Shown one piece after another: positions 1 to 8,433 of a stretch of 44,478 bases of DNA (positions within the stretch are counted from its first letter, which is position 1; each line of letters opens with the position of its first letter). The position numbers and the translations under genes are program-made. Source of the DNA: Kocuria sp. (lineage in GTDB: Bacteria; Actinomycetota; Actinomycetes; Actinomycetales; Micrococcaceae); assembly GCF_030530945.1 (NCBI RefSeq), contig NZ_JAUMTZ010000016.1, positions 1-44,478 of the forward strand. Direction: 5' to 3'. The notes under the pieces were generated by a model. That model saw nothing but the letters and a program-made list of their open reading frames with translations, searched no databases and had not been told where the DNA came from.

Positions 1-227
1 CACACACACACACTTTAACTGTTTCTGCACTTATCTATCTTAAGTCTTCCGCGCTCTGAATCTAAGTATCAGATATCTACACAGATATCTGTGAAATAGT
101 TTTTATCGACAAAAGTTTTATATGTGTGTTGTGGGGGGGGGGCCGGGGGGGCGGGGGCGCATTGGGGGGGGGGGGGTCGTGATGATCCGTCCCGCCCGCA
201 CTCACTGCTCCTTCGAGCCTCGCCCGA
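1..227. other. Low-GC, homopolymer-rich contig end without a gene
   Basis: The first ~130 bases are AT-rich, begin with a CA dinucleotide run, and are unlike the >70% GC sequence that follows. Positions about 130-175 are a succession of long G runs interrupted by single bases. I see no coding frame, RNA gene or promoter that serves the neighbour. The abrupt composition change next to poly-G is typical of low-quality read ends or an assembly edge, so this stretch may not be genuine chromosome. From about 180 onward the sequence looks like the normal 3' flank of the dehydrogenase gene. Confidence 0.6.
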
Positions 228-1136
228 TCAGAAGACGGGCTTGCCGCCGGTCACGCCGATGACCGTGCCGGAGACGTAGGAGGCCTCCGCCGGGCTGGCC
301 AGGAACACGAAGGCCCCCGCCATCTCGGAGGGCTGGCCCGCGCGTCCCAGCGGGGTGTCGCTGCCGAAGCTCGGCATGCCGTCCCCGGCCTTGGTGGCGG
401 GCTGCAGCGGGGTCCAGATGGGGCCCGGGGCCACCGCGTTCACGCGGATGCCCTTCTCGCCCAGCTCGCTGGCCAGGTTGACCGTGAAGTTGTTGATCGC
501 GGCCTTGGTGGCGGCGTAGTCGATCAGGTTCTCCGAGGGGTCGTAGGCCTGGATGGAGCTGACGTTGATGATCGAGGAACCGTGGCCCAGGTACTGCAGG
601 GACTGCTGGGAGACCCAGAACAGGGCGTAGAGGTTGGTCTTGAAGACCCGGTCCATCTCCTCGGTCTTCAGGCCCTGCAGGCCGCCGTCACGGCGGGCCC
701 ACTGGAACCCGGCGTTGTTGACAACGATGTCCAGCCCGCCGAGCTGCTCGGCAGCCTGGTCCACCACGCCGCGGGCCGCGGACTCCTCGCGGAGGTCCGC
801 GGGGAGCAGGACGGCCTTGCGCCCGGCCTTCTCGATCCACTGCTTGGTGTCCTGGGCGTCCGACTCCTCGTCCTGGAGATAGTTGATGGCCACGTCCGCG
901 CCCTCACGGGCGAAGGCGATGGCCACGGCCCGGCCGATGCCGGAGTCGCCGCCGGTGATGAGGGCCTTGAGGCCCTCCAGGCGGCCGTGGCCCACCCAGT
1001 TCTCCTCGCCGTGGTCCGGGAACGGGTTCATCTCCGTGGACAGCCCGGGAGGGGTCTGCTCCTGCTCCGGGAAACCGCCCTCCTCCCCGGCGAGCTCCTG
1101 GGCCTTCTTGTCTGCTGCGAACTTGTTATCGGTCAT
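228..1136 (-). CDS. Short-chain dehydrogenase/reductase (YghA/YhdF-like)
   Basis: A 302-residue NAD(P)-dependent oxidoreductase of the classical SDR superfamily, presumably cytosolic. The Rossmann glycine motif TGGDSGIG is at residues 61-68, NNAG at 140-143, the catalytic serine in NVSS near 193-194, and YAATK at 207-211 gives the Tyr/Lys pair. The N-terminal extension of about 50 residues (with FPEQEQTPPGL and MNPFPDHGE) matches the longer subgroup that includes E. coli YghA and the Bacillus general-stress SDRs; the substrate is unknown. The ATG at 1136 follows a possible -10 CACAAT and GGGGAC, so the leader is very short. The gene stands alone, 70 bp from the response regulator transcribed in the same direction. 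Confidence 0.9.
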   Translation of the reverse strand: MTDNKFAADKKAQELAGEEGGFPEQEQTPPGLSTEMNPFPDHGEENWVGHGRLEGLKALITGGDSGIGRAVAIAFAREGADVAINYLQDEESDAQDTKQWIEKAGRKAVLLPADLREESAARGVVDQAAEQLGGLDIVVNNAGFQWARRDGGLQGLKTEEMDRVFKTNLYALFWVSQQSLQYLGHGSSIINVSSIQAYDPSENLIDYAATKAAINNFTVNLASELGEKGIRVNAVAPGPIWTPLQPATKAGDGMPSFGSDTPLGRAGQPSEMAGAFVFLASPAEASYVSGTVIGVTGGKPVF

Positions 1137-1206
1137 GTCCCCATTGTGCCCCTCAGGGCGCGCCCGTGTCGCCCACCTGAGCGGGTGGAATGCGGCGGAG
1201 GCGGGT

Positions 1207-1860
1207 TCAGACCGTGGTGACGCGGCGCTTCTGCGCGCTCGGTTCCATGCCGTGGCGCACGCCCCACAGCACGGCCTGGCTGCGCCGCTCCACGCCCATC
1301 TTGCGGTAGGCGGAGCGGATGTAGGACTTCACCGAGTTGATGCTCAGGTAGCAGTTGCGGGCGATCTCGTCGTTCGTGAACCCCTGGGTGATCAGGGCGA
1401 TCACCTCGGCCTCCCGGGCCGAGAGCCCCTCGGGGCGACCGGGCCAGTCCGGCAGGTTCGCCTCCTCGCGCACCGGTTCGGGCCGCACCACGCGCTCCCC
1501 CTCGTGGATGCGCACCAGGGCGCCGGTGAGCTCCTCGGCGCTGAGCTGCTTGGAGAGGTAGCCGTCCATGCCCAGTCCCATAGCCTCGTCCACCTGCCCG
1601 GCGTCCACGTGCCACGTGTACATGACCACCCGGTGGCAGCGGGGGTCCGCCACCAGACGCCGCACGTCCGAGGCACCCCGGTCCGTGGCGGCGAACGCGT
1701 CGTAGAGCACCACGTGAGCCTCGCGCTCGGGCAGGTGCCCCGAGTCCATCTCCACGATCCGCAGCCGGGGGTGGTCCTCCAGCATGCGCGCCACCCCTTC
1801 GACCACCACGGGGTAGTCGTTGATCAGGGCCAGGGAGATGTCAGGGAGTCGAGAAACCAC
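1207..1860 (-). CDS. NarL/LuxR-family response regulator
   Basis: A 217-residue two-component transcription regulator. The receiver domain spans about residues 8-120: acidic pocket N14/D15, phosphoacceptor D54 in VVLYD, T82, and K104 in YLSKQ. A GerE/LuxR helix-turn-helix spans about 145-205, with LSAREAEVIALITQG, TNDEIA and NSVKSYIRSAYRKM. No histidine kinase is adjacent, so it is an orphan here. The GTG start at 1860 has no Shine-Dalgarno sequence but sits 6 nt after a TATGCT -10 box, which suggests a leaderless transcript. It lies 21 bp downstream of the glycosyltransferase operon and may also receive readthrough from it. Confidence 0.88.
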   Translation of the reverse strand: MVSRLPDISLALINDYPVVVEGVARMLEDHPRLRIVEMDSGHLPEREAHVVLYDAFAATDRGASDVRRLVADPRCHRVVMYTWHVDAGQVDEAMGLGMDGYLSKQLSAEELTGALVRIHEGERVVRPEPVREEANLPDWPGRPEGLSAREAEVIALITQGFTNDEIARNCYLSINSVKSYIRSAYRKMGVERRSQAVLWGVRHGMEPSAQKRRVTTV

Positions 1861-1881
1861 CCCACGAGCATAATGGTAAGC
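1861..1881 (-). promoter_or_regulatory. Putative leaderless promoter of the response regulator
   Basis: On the minus strand TATGCT is followed by CGTGGG and then the GTG start. The deformylase-linked yaaA gene has the almost identical arrangement TACACT-CGTGGG-GTG. No convincing -35 hexamer is visible. Leaderless mRNAs are common in Actinobacteria; the assignment is inference. Confidence 0.4.
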
Positions 1882-2727
1882 TCACGCACCATTTCTCGAA
1901 CACTGTTCGACCGCCCGCCAGTCCTCTCCCTCCCGGGTGAGGTGCCCCAGCGCCGCCAGCTCCCGCAGCCAGCCCTCCATGGGGTCGAAGCCCCAGGCGC
2001 GGCGGAAGAGGTTCGCGTTGCGCGCGATGGCCGCAGCGTGCTGGACCGGGGGCGACTGCGTGGGGTGGTACTGGTGGTACGCGGCCGCTCCCCCGTACCA
2101 CCACAGCTCGCCGCCCACCGCCGCGAGGCGTTGACCGAAGTCCGTGTCCTCGCCCCCGTAGCCCACGTAGCGCTCGTCGAAGCCGCCCGCCGCGTTCCAG
2201 GTCTCCACGGTGCAGGCCATGGACAGCGACCACAGCATCCGCGGGTCCGCGGGCGCCAGCTCCCCGGGAGGGGGCAGCACGCGGGCGGCGTGGTCACGGC
2301 CCACCCGGGCGGCGTTCCCGGGGGTGTGGTCGTGCTCCTGCAGCCCCTCCGGGAGGTACTGCACCCGTCCACTGACCACGGCCCGCCGCGAGCCCAGCCC
2401 GTCGAGCGCCCGCCCGTAGTCGCGCACCATGTCCGGGTGCGGCAGGCAGTCCACGTCCAGCAGCACCACCCGGTCCGCGCCCTGACGGGCTGCACGGGCC
2501 ACTCCCGCGTTGCGCGCGGCCGCCAGCGGCAGGTCCTTCCCCGCAGGGAGGTCCACGACGACGCTCGGCACCTCAGCACGCAGCGCCACGACCTCGTGGA
2601 TCCCGGGGTCCCCCATGCTGACCACCACGTGCACGAGCGGCGCCCCGCTCTGCGCCGCGAGCCACTCCCGCTGGCGCCGCAGGTGCGTGTGGCGCCCAGA
2701 GGCGATGGTGACGAGTGCCGTGCTCAC
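1882..2727 (-). CDS. Family 2-type glycosyltransferase with galactosyltransferase-like C-terminus
   Basis: A 281-residue inverting GT-A glycosyltransferase, predicted cytosolic or membrane-associated, transferring a sugar from a nucleotide sugar to an unknown acceptor. The N-terminus VTIASGRHTHL and the AARNAGVARAA segment are typical of GT2. The metal-binding DxD is in LLDVDCLP near residue 106. YVGYGGEDTDFGQRL matches the C-terminal motif of beta-1,4-galactosyltransferase-type enzymes (GWGGED-like). I chose the GTG at 2727 because its GTGA overlaps the stop of the preceding glycosyltransferase by 4 bp, the same coupling seen throughout this operon. It is the last gene of the operon. Acceptor and product cannot be read from the sequence. 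Confidence 0.85.
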   Translation of the reverse strand: MSTALVTIASGRHTHLRRQREWLAAQSGAPLVHVVVSMGDPGIHEVVALRAEVPSVVVDLPAGKDLPLAAARNAGVARAARQGADRVVLLDVDCLPHPDMVRDYGRALDGLGSRRAVVSGRVQYLPEGLQEHDHTPGNAARVGRDHAARVLPPPGELAPADPRMLWSLSMACTVETWNAAGGFDERYVGYGGEDTDFGQRLAAVGGELWWYGGAAAYHQYHPTQSPPVQHAAAIARNANLFRRAWGFDPMEGWLRELAALGHLTREGEDWRAVEQCSRNGA

Positions 2728-3800
2728 CAGCCGCTCCCCCGCAGGACGGACTCCAGCGCACGGGCCGCGCGCCGGGCGCCGTCGCCGTGGTGCCACCGCT
2801 GCCACCGCTCCCCGCCGAGGGTGCGGGCGCGCTCCAGCAGAACGGGCCAGGCACGAGCCTCCGGCCAGGCGTCGAGACCCACGCAGATCTCCGCGCGGTC
2901 CAAGGCTGCTGCGGTGGCGAGCTGCTCGTCGTGGGGCCGCGGCTGCGCCACCACCACCGCCCGGGCCCGGGCCGCGGAGAGCTCCGCCACGGCGTTGTTC
3001 CCGCCGTGCGTGACCACCACGGTGGCCTCATGCAGCTCGCGCCACAGGTCCGGTGAGGGCTCGTCCGGTGTGCGCACCGTCCACCGCCACCCGGGGGTTG
3101 CGGCGCGGGCCGCGGCGATCTCTGCATCCCCCACGACCCTGCCGCCGCGCCCCCACACCACGAGAACGGTTCTCGGCCCGGCGACGCCGCCCGGGGCCTG
3201 CGCGGGCGCGGGCGCCGCCGGCGCGGGGCCGGGGTGCGCGAGGGTGTGCGACGCGGCGTCGTCCCCCGGGGCGAGGGACGAGGGGGCGGCGTTCGAGGGT
3301 GGGTCGAATCGGGAGATGGCACCCGTGAAGGTGGTCTTGCGGTTCCACTCCTGCAGCCAGTCGGGCTCCGCCGTCTCGCGGGACCACGGGGCCACGAGGG
3401 CCGTGGCGGCGTCGTACGCGGCGCGGTGCGTGCGGTCGGTGCGGTCCCCGCGCATGGCCATCACCACCGTGGGGACGCCCATCAGCCGGGCCAGCAGGGT
3501 GACCTCCGCGGAGGTGTCCGTGACCATGAGCTCCAGGTCCGTGCGCAGCCGATCGGCCATGATGCCCATGCGCTCGCGGTGGTCGGGGTGGGCCAGGGGC
3601 GCCCAGTGCAGCACGCCGTGGGCCGTGGGGTCCACCGGGTGCTCCGCGAGGTCCGGGGGCAGCTGGACCCACTCGCCGGGCCAGTCCTCCGGCCGCTCGA
3701 GCGTGCTGAATCCGGTGACCGGAACCGTGAGCTCCCGGGCGATCTGGGTGGCGCGGTTGCGGTGGCCCAGGCCTTGGTGGTGGACGTAGTAGCCGATCAC
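2724..3800 (-). CDS. MurG/GT28-like glycosyltransferase (GT-B fold)
   Basis: A 358-residue protein. The N-terminal Rossmann half opens with IGYYVHHQGLGHRNRA, where GLGH resembles the glycine loop of MurG- and MGDG-synthase-like enzymes. The C-terminal half carries VVVTHGGNNAVAE and PRPHDEQ, the donor-binding signature of the GT28 C-terminal domain. The two halves are joined by an Ala/Pro-rich linker near residues 200-230. It probably transfers a sugar to a lipid or saccharide acceptor at the cytoplasmic membrane. The GTG start at 3800 overlaps the previous gene by 4 bp and its stop overlaps the next GTG by 4 bp, so all are expected to be translated together. It is not MurG itself, because the cell-division context is absent. 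Confidence 0.8.
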   Translation of the reverse strand: MIGYYVHHQGLGHRNRATQIARELTVPVTGFSTLERPEDWPGEWVQLPPDLAEHPVDPTAHGVLHWAPLAHPDHRERMGIMADRLRTDLELMVTDTSAEVTLLARLMGVPTVVMAMRGDRTDRTHRAAYDAATALVAPWSRETAEPDWLQEWNRKTTFTGAISRFDPPSNAAPSSLAPGDDAASHTLAHPGPAPAAPAPAQAPGGVAGPRTVLVVWGRGGRVVGDAEIAAARAATPGWRWTVRTPDEPSPDLWRELHEATVVVTHGGNNAVAELSAARARAVVVAQPRPHDEQLATAAALDRAEICVGLDAWPEARAWPVLLERARTLGGERWQRWHHGDGARRAARALESVLRGSGW

Positions 3801-4858
3801 GCGCCCACCAGTTCCCGGTAGAGCTCGGCGTAGGCGTCCACGGTGGCGTCCAGCGAGCAGTGCTCCAGGGCGTAGTGGCGGACGCGGGTGCGGTCCATGC
3901 CCACCACGAGGGGCAGCACGGCCGCGGCGGCGGCCACGGTCTCCGCCTCGCTCGCACCCGGCTGGGACGTGAGGCCCCCGGGGAAGCGCACCACCTCGCT
4001 GAGACCGCCCCGGGCCACGGCCAGCACGGGGGTGCCGCACGCCATGGCCTCCGCGGCCACCAGGCCGTAGGGCTCCTCCCACGCGGGGGTCACCAGCGCC
4101 GCGGCGCTGTGCCCGACGAGCTCCCGCAGCTGGTGGGTGTCCAGGTGGCCCACGTAGGTGACGTCCTCGTCCAGGAGGGGTCTGAGCCCGGCGTCGAAGT
4201 ACTGCCGGTCCGCGATGGGGCCCGCGATCCGCAGCTTCCAACCCGCCCGGCTGGCGATCAGGGCGGCCACGTGCGGCGCCTTCTCAGGCACGATCCGCCC
4301 GGACCACACCAGGGTGTCCCCGCCCGGACCGGGCCGCCACTCCTGCGGGTCCACGCCGTTGCGGATCACCCGCGCGGGCGTGACCGTGCTCCACAGCTGC
4401 GCGACGGAGTCGCTGACCGCCACCGTGTGGGCGGTGGGCGTGAGCCGCAGCGCGGGTTCGAGCCACGGCGTGGCCGGAGTGTGCAGGGTGGTCACGAGCG
4501 GCTGCGGAATGGCCGCGGACATCACGATGGGCAGGAAGTGCAGAGAGTTGTTGTGCACCACGTCGATGTCCGGGCGGTTCGCGAACGCGCGCATCACCTG
4601 CATGTAGGAGAACGTCTCGCGCACCTGGGCCTCGGGCGGCATGGCGACGTCGTTGCGGGCCTCCTCGCTGAGCACGAGCGGCTCCACGTCCAGCTCCTCG
4701 ACGCCCAACTGGGGGTCGGAGCCGGGCGCGGCGAAGACCACCACCTCCACCCCGCGCCGCTTCAGGCCACGGGCCAGGTGCCACGTGAAGGACTCCAGAC
4801 CTCCGGAGAACGGCGGGGCCACGGGGTAGCGGTCGTGCGCGAGCAGTGCGACCTTCAC
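3797..4858 (-). CDS. GT4-family glycosyltransferase
   Basis: A 353-residue retaining GT-B glycosyltransferase. N-terminal features are KVALLAHDRYPVAPPFSGG, with the GG loop for acceptor and donor recognition, and LVTTLHTP. The C-terminal donor domain has WSGRIVPEKAP and the family EX7E signature EEPYGLVAAEAMACGTPVLA. The start is GTG at 4858, overlapping the stop of the upstream gene by 4 bp (GTGA). It is second of four glycosyltransferases in the operon, so it likely adds one residue in a glycan or glycolipid built stepwise. The sugar specificity is unknown. Confidence 0.87.
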   Translation of the reverse strand: MKVALLAHDRYPVAPPFSGGLESFTWHLARGLKRRGVEVVVFAAPGSDPQLGVEELDVEPLVLSEEARNDVAMPPEAQVRETFSYMQVMRAFANRPDIDVVHNNSLHFLPIVMSAAIPQPLVTTLHTPATPWLEPALRLTPTAHTVAVSDSVAQLWSTVTPARVIRNGVDPQEWRPGPGGDTLVWSGRIVPEKAPHVAALIASRAGWKLRIAGPIADRQYFDAGLRPLLDEDVTYVGHLDTHQLRELVGHSAAALVTPAWEEPYGLVAAEAMACGTPVLAVARGGLSEVVRFPGGLTSQPGASEAETVAAAAAVLPLVVGMDRTRVRHYALEHCSLDATVDAYAELYRELVGA

Positions 4859-5934
4859 GCGGCATCCCCCTCCCGCGCGGCGCGCGCGGCGAGAGCGCGG
4901 CGGTAGACGTCCTCGTGGGCGGCGGCGATCCGACGGCGCTGGGCCGCGCGGTCCTCCGCGCCCGCCTGCCAGGCCGGGCTGCCGGCGAGTCCGGCGACCG
5001 CGGCGTCGATCTGCTCGGCGCGGGGCCGACCGGACGCGTCCCACTCGAAGCCCAGCACGCCGGGGTGCTGCTCGTGGTAGAAGCCCACGGTGGGGGCGAG
5101 CACGCGGGTGCCGAGGTCCCGGCACAGCTCGAGCCATCCCGAGTGGGTGCCGAACCGGTAGGCCAGCACGGACAGGTCCAGGGCCCGCAGGTACTCCCGC
5201 AGCTGCTCGTCCGAGTAGATGTCGTGGACGTGGACGGTGGTGTTCGCGGTGGTGCGGGCGGCGGCCAGCAGCTCGACCACGCGGGGGTCGTGGTGGCGGG
5301 CCCCCGGAGTCACCACGTCGGTGTGGGCGTCGAGCACCAGGTGGATGTCCCCGCGCGCCGCGGCGGCCAGGAGAACCCGGGCCACGGGCAGGGGGCTCAT
5401 GTTGGTGCGCATGCTCTTGAGGTGCAGCCCCACCGTGGGGGTCCGCGGCACGGACCGGTGTGGCGCCCAGGCGTGCAGCGGGAGCACGTGCGGGTGCGGG
5501 ACGACCGTGGCGGTGCGGCCCCACCGCTGGTGGATCGCCCGGGCGGCGCCGGGGGTGAGGGTGATCAGCGCGTCCGCGGCGGGGACCAGCACGTCCAGGG
5601 CGGCGTCCTGGGCGGCGGGGTCCTCCTGGTGCGGGTTGCGCAGGTCGTGGACGGTGTAGACGAACGCCTTGCCCAGCTCGTGCAGGGTGTCCACGATCCG
5701 GCGCAGGGCCGCGGGCGGCGTCTGGTCGAAGCCGAAGTGCAGGTGGTAGAGGTCGAAGTCCTCCGCGTGCTCACGGATCCAGGTCTCGTCCAGCATCACC
5801 AGGGGCCACCACGGGGCACCCGGGACGGGGTGCGCGGGGGCAGGGTCCGGCAGCCGGTGGACGGTCCCCGGACCGTCGGGGTCACTGAGGTGCTCGACGT
5901 ACACGTGACCGTGGGGTAAGGACGCGACCCTCAC
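4855..5934 (-). CDS. GT4-like glycosyltransferase, first gene of glycan operon
   Basis: A 359-residue protein with a GT-B layout. An N-terminal part is rich in His and Asp (LYHLHFGFDQTPP, FVYTVHDLRNPH). A C-terminal domain has VHDIYSDEQLREYLRALDLS and RFGTHSGWLELCRDLGTRV, the latter occupying the place of the GT4 donor motif. The usual EX7E is not clear, so activity is less certain than for its neighbours. The GTG start at 5934 is supported by AGGAGG about 10 nt upstream; the frame continues upstream through the promoter region but lacks a better start. It leads the leftward operon and faces def across a 270-bp divergent region. Confidence 0.75.
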   Translation of the reverse strand: MRVASLPHGHVYVEHLSDPDGPGTVHRLPDPAPAHPVPGAPWWPLVMLDETWIREHAEDFDLYHLHFGFDQTPPAALRRIVDTLHELGKAFVYTVHDLRNPHQEDPAAQDAALDVLVPAADALITLTPGAARAIHQRWGRTATVVPHPHVLPLHAWAPHRSVPRTPTVGLHLKSMRTNMSPLPVARVLLAAAARGDIHLVLDAHTDVVTPGARHHDPRVVELLAAARTTANTTVHVHDIYSDEQLREYLRALDLSVLAYRFGTHSGWLELCRDLGTRVLAPTVGFYHEQHPGVLGFEWDASGRPRAEQIDAAVAGLAGSPAWQAGAEDRAAQRRRIAAAHEDVYRRALAARAAREGDAA

Positions 5935-6204
5935 TCGGTGGAACCTCCTGCGGTAAACGAACTGTGCTTCTGCTGCGGGTGTCCGCGGGGACACCGGTTC
6001 ACCGCGCGGTGCAGTGCCGAGCGCGGGACGACGCCGTGCACGAGTGCTCGTGCGGTCCCGGGCGACGATACCCATCTTACTGACGGTTCCGACACGATAT
6101 ATTGGCCTGCGCCCGCCCGCTCCGCCGGTCGCGGGCGCCATCGAGCGTCGCGGCCCCCTGCCGGGTCCGCGGCGGACCGTCCCCGAAGTTCCGAGGTGTC
6201 CCGC
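5935..6204. promoter_or_regulatory. Divergent intergenic region between the glycosyltransferase operon and def
   Basis: This 270-bp non-coding stretch must hold promoters for both directions. A TATATT box at about 6096-6101 could serve def rightward, and TAAGAT on the minus strand near 6075 could serve the glycosyltransferase operon. Neither has a clear -35. The strong RBS AGGAGG for the leftward operon is at its left edge. Confidence 0.4.
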
Positions 6205-6774
6205 ATGAGCGTCCGTCCCATCGTGATCTCCGGCAGCCCCGTGCTGCACCGTCCCGCCGCCAGGGTCACGGAGTTCGACGACGCCCTGCGCACCCTGGTC
6301 GCGGACATGCACGAGACCATGGACCTCGCCCACGGCGTGGGTCTGGCCGCCCCGCAGATCGGCGTGGGGCTGCGGATCTTCACGTACCTCTACGAGAACG
6401 AGGACGGGGTGGCACCCCGGGGGACTCTCGTGAACCCCGTGCTGAGCACCGGGAAGATCTCGGAGACCGCCCCGGATCCGGAGGAGGAGTCAGAGGGGTG
6501 CCTGTCGGTGCCGGGCCAGGCCTGGCCCCTCAAGCGCGCGGACTGGGTGCGGGTCGCGGGTCAGGACGAGAACGGCGATCCCGTGGCGTTCGAGGCCACC
6601 GGCTGGTTCGCCCGGGTCATGCAGCACGAGTACGACCACCTGGACGGCAAGCTCTACGTGGACCGGCTCAACCCCAAGTGGACCCGCAAGGCCCGCAAGG
6701 CCATCGCCAGGGAGCGCTGGGGCACGGACGGCACGTGGCTGCCCGGCGTGGACGAGGACCCGTTCGGCCACTGA
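6205..6774 (+). CDS. def: Peptide deformylase
   Basis: A 189-residue metalloenzyme that removes the formyl group from the N-terminal methionine of nascent proteins at the ribosome. All three family motifs are intact: GVGLAAPQIG (residues 44-53), EGCLS (97-101, metal ligand C99) and QHEYDH (140-145, ligands H141 and H145, catalytic E142). The ATG at 6205 is preceded by GAGGTG. The length fits type I/III actinobacterial enzymes. It is transcribed away from the glycosyltransferase operon and converges on yaaA. The usual partner fmt is not present here. Confidence 0.95.
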   Translation: MSVRPIVISGSPVLHRPAARVTEFDDALRTLVADMHETMDLAHGVGLAAPQIGVGLRIFTYLYENEDGVAPRGTLVNPVLSTGKISETAPDPEEESEGCLSVPGQAWPLKRADWVRVAGQDENGDPVAFEATGWFARVMQHEYDHLDGKLYVDRLNPKWTRKARKAIARERWGTDGTWLPGVDEDPFGH

Positions 6775-6889
6775 GGCCACTGAGCAGGGAGCACACCCGG
6801 TGAGCAGTGTGCCGCCGGCTTCCGCCTCGTCATGCCCCGAGGGGACCGCAACCTGAAGGGGTTCCCGGGCCGCCAGGGTCACGACCCCG

Positions 6890-7666
6890 TCACTGCGGGT
6901 CCAGCACCACCGTCAGGACACCGGCGGAGCGGGCGGTGGGCACCGTGAGCTCCACGGTCCAGTGCTCGGCCACCGCGTCCCCGACCTGCTCCACCGTGGC
7001 GAGGTCTCCCCCGGCCCCGCGGAACTCGCACAGCGCCCTGGCCACCAGACCGCGGGTGTGCTTGGCGTGGTGGGACACCACGGCGCGGGAGCCGTCCGGT
7101 CTCCGCTGCTCCACCCGCACGGACACCGTGCGCAGCGCCGGTGCTCTCCACGCCGCGGCGTAGGCGGCGGACCGGCAGTCCACCACCACCTTCCCGGCCG
7201 CGAGCTCGTCCAGCACCGGGCTCAGACGCGGTTTCCACCAGGTGCTCAGCCGCCCGGTCCCCGGCAGCGCGGTCCCCATGGACAGGCGGTAGGCCGGGAT
7301 GCGGTCGCCCGGGCGCACGGCACCCCACAGCGCGGAGACCACCAGCAGGGACTCGTCCGCCGCGGCGCGGCCCGCCGGGCTCAGGGTGTCCGCGTCCAGG
7401 GCGTCGTAGAGCACCCCCGTGTAGACCTCGAGCGCCGGTGCGGCGGGTGCGGTGCGCAGCTCACGGTTGCGGGCGACGTCGGCCGCGAGCGAGGGGCCCA
7501 CGCCCAGCACCTCCAGCGCGTCGTCGCGGACGCTCACCGCCGCCAGGGTGTCCACCAGCTGCTCGCGCTCGGGCGTGAGCCGGGCCAGGCTCAGGGCGGG
7601 CAGGTCCAGGGGATCCCCCGAGGCGGGCGCGGTCTTGGACTCGGAGGGCGGCAGCAGAATCAGCAC
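6890..7666 (-). CDS. yaaA: YaaA family (DUF328) protein
   Basis: A 258-residue member of the YaaA/UPF0246 family; in E. coli YaaA limits free iron during peroxide stress. The family N-terminus MLILLPPSESKT is present. So are ALWGAVRPGDRIPAYRLSMG and VVSHHAKHTRGLVARAL, which match the conserved central and C-terminal blocks. The GTG start at 7666 lacks a Shine-Dalgarno sequence and lies 6 nt after TACACT, so translation is probably leaderless. It converges with def across 115 bp in which I see only weak inverted repeats. Function is assigned by family resemblance only. Confidence 0.88.
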   Translation of the reverse strand: MLILLPPSESKTAPASGDPLDLPALSLARLTPEREQLVDTLAAVSVRDDALEVLGVGPSLAADVARNRELRTAPAAPALEVYTGVLYDALDADTLSPAGRAAADESLLVVSALWGAVRPGDRIPAYRLSMGTALPGTGRLSTWWKPRLSPVLDELAAGKVVVDCRSAAYAAAWRAPALRTVSVRVEQRRPDGSRAVVSHHAKHTRGLVARALCEFRGAGGDLATVEQVGDAVAEHWTVELTVPTARSAGVLTVVLDPQ

Positions 7667-7690
7667 CCCACGAGTGTAGGGCGCCGCCCT
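7667..7690 (-). promoter_or_regulatory. Putative leaderless promoter of yaaA
   Basis: Minus-strand TACACT, then CGTGGG, then the GTG start. The 11 nt after TA-- (CTCGTGGGGTG) are identical to those of the response regulator promoter at 1861. There is no obvious -35 match. Inference from pattern only. Confidence 0.35.
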
Positions 7691-7773
7691 CCCAACGGTG
7701 CTGGTACCGAGCGGCCACGACGCGGGGCCCAGGTGAGGGGAACGCACCGTCCCCCGGTTGCTGGGACGCAGAG

Positions 7774-8433
7774 CTACCGGCCCAGGTTCTCGGACTGGAT
7801 CTCACCGCTGCTCTTGCAGCGGCCCAGGGTCGGGTCGAAGCACTCCGAGCCGACCTGGTACTCGAAGCCCGGTGCAACGTACCCGCTGTAGTCGTAGTAC
7901 TCGTCCGACGGACCCACGTAGCCGTTCTCGTCAGCAGCCGGTGTCTCCTCGCCGGCCCGGCGGGGCTCCGCCGTGCCACCGCCCATGTTCTCCGGGTCCA
8001 TCGGGTCGTACCCGTGGCTCCAGTCACCCAGCTGGTGAGCCGCGCAGTAGTCGATGACCTGCTGGTGCAGCTCATCGGTGGCGGGCAGGGAGGAGCTCCA
8101 GACGTCCGCGATGCACTGCCCGCCGGTCCGGAAGAACTCCTGCACGTCGGCCTCCCCGGCGGCCTCGGCGACCGGGGTCTGATCGGGCTCGGGGCCCGTC
8201 GTCTCCACCGGCTCCGCCGTCTCGACGGGGGCCGTGGCGGCTGCCGACTCGCTCGGCGGCTCGGCGGCCGGAGTGCTCGACGCCGCCCGGGTGGGACTCG
8301 TCGTCGCGCTGGTGGTGGCGCTGGCGGACGAGCCGGCGGCGTCCGTCGGGGCGTCGTCGCCCCCGCCGCAGCCGGTGAGTGCGAGCGCGGCGAGCGCGAG
8401 GGATAGCGGCAGGGCACGGACGCGACGGTTCAC
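7774..8433 (-). CDS. Secreted lipoprotein of unknown function
   Basis: A 219-residue protein with a type II signal peptide: charged NRRVR, a hydrophobic stretch, then the lipobox ALTGC with C22 as the lipidated residue. A low-complexity Ala/Ser/Thr/Pro/Glu linker (about residues 25-90) follows. The acidic C-terminal domain has four cysteines (in GGQCIAD, VIDYCAAH, GSECFDP, GRCKSS) that could form two disulfides. I recognise no enzyme motif. The GTG at 8433 is chosen because AGGAGA lies just upstream and the signal peptide begins there; the frame extends further upstream without support. It is the last host gene before the prophage, so phage integration may have separated it from its native upstream DNA. 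Confidence 0.75.
   Translation of the reverse strand: MNRRVRALPLSLALAALALTGCGGGDDAPTDAAGSSASATTSATTSPTRAASSTPAAEPPSESAAATAPVETAEPVETTGPEPDQTPVAEAAGEADVQEFFRTGGQCIADVWSSSLPATDELHQQVIDYCAAHQLGDWSHGYDPMDPENMGGGTAEPRRAGEETPAADENGYVGPSDEYYDYSGYVAPGFEYQVGSECFDPTLGRCKSSGEIQSENLGR

Noticed and set aside
883..3789. Very long rightward open frame (968 codons) opposite the response regulator and glycosyltransferases
   Set aside because: It is antisense to four well-supported genes; the translation is low-complexity Arg/Ala/Gly/Pro without motifs. Long antisense frames are common at this GC content.
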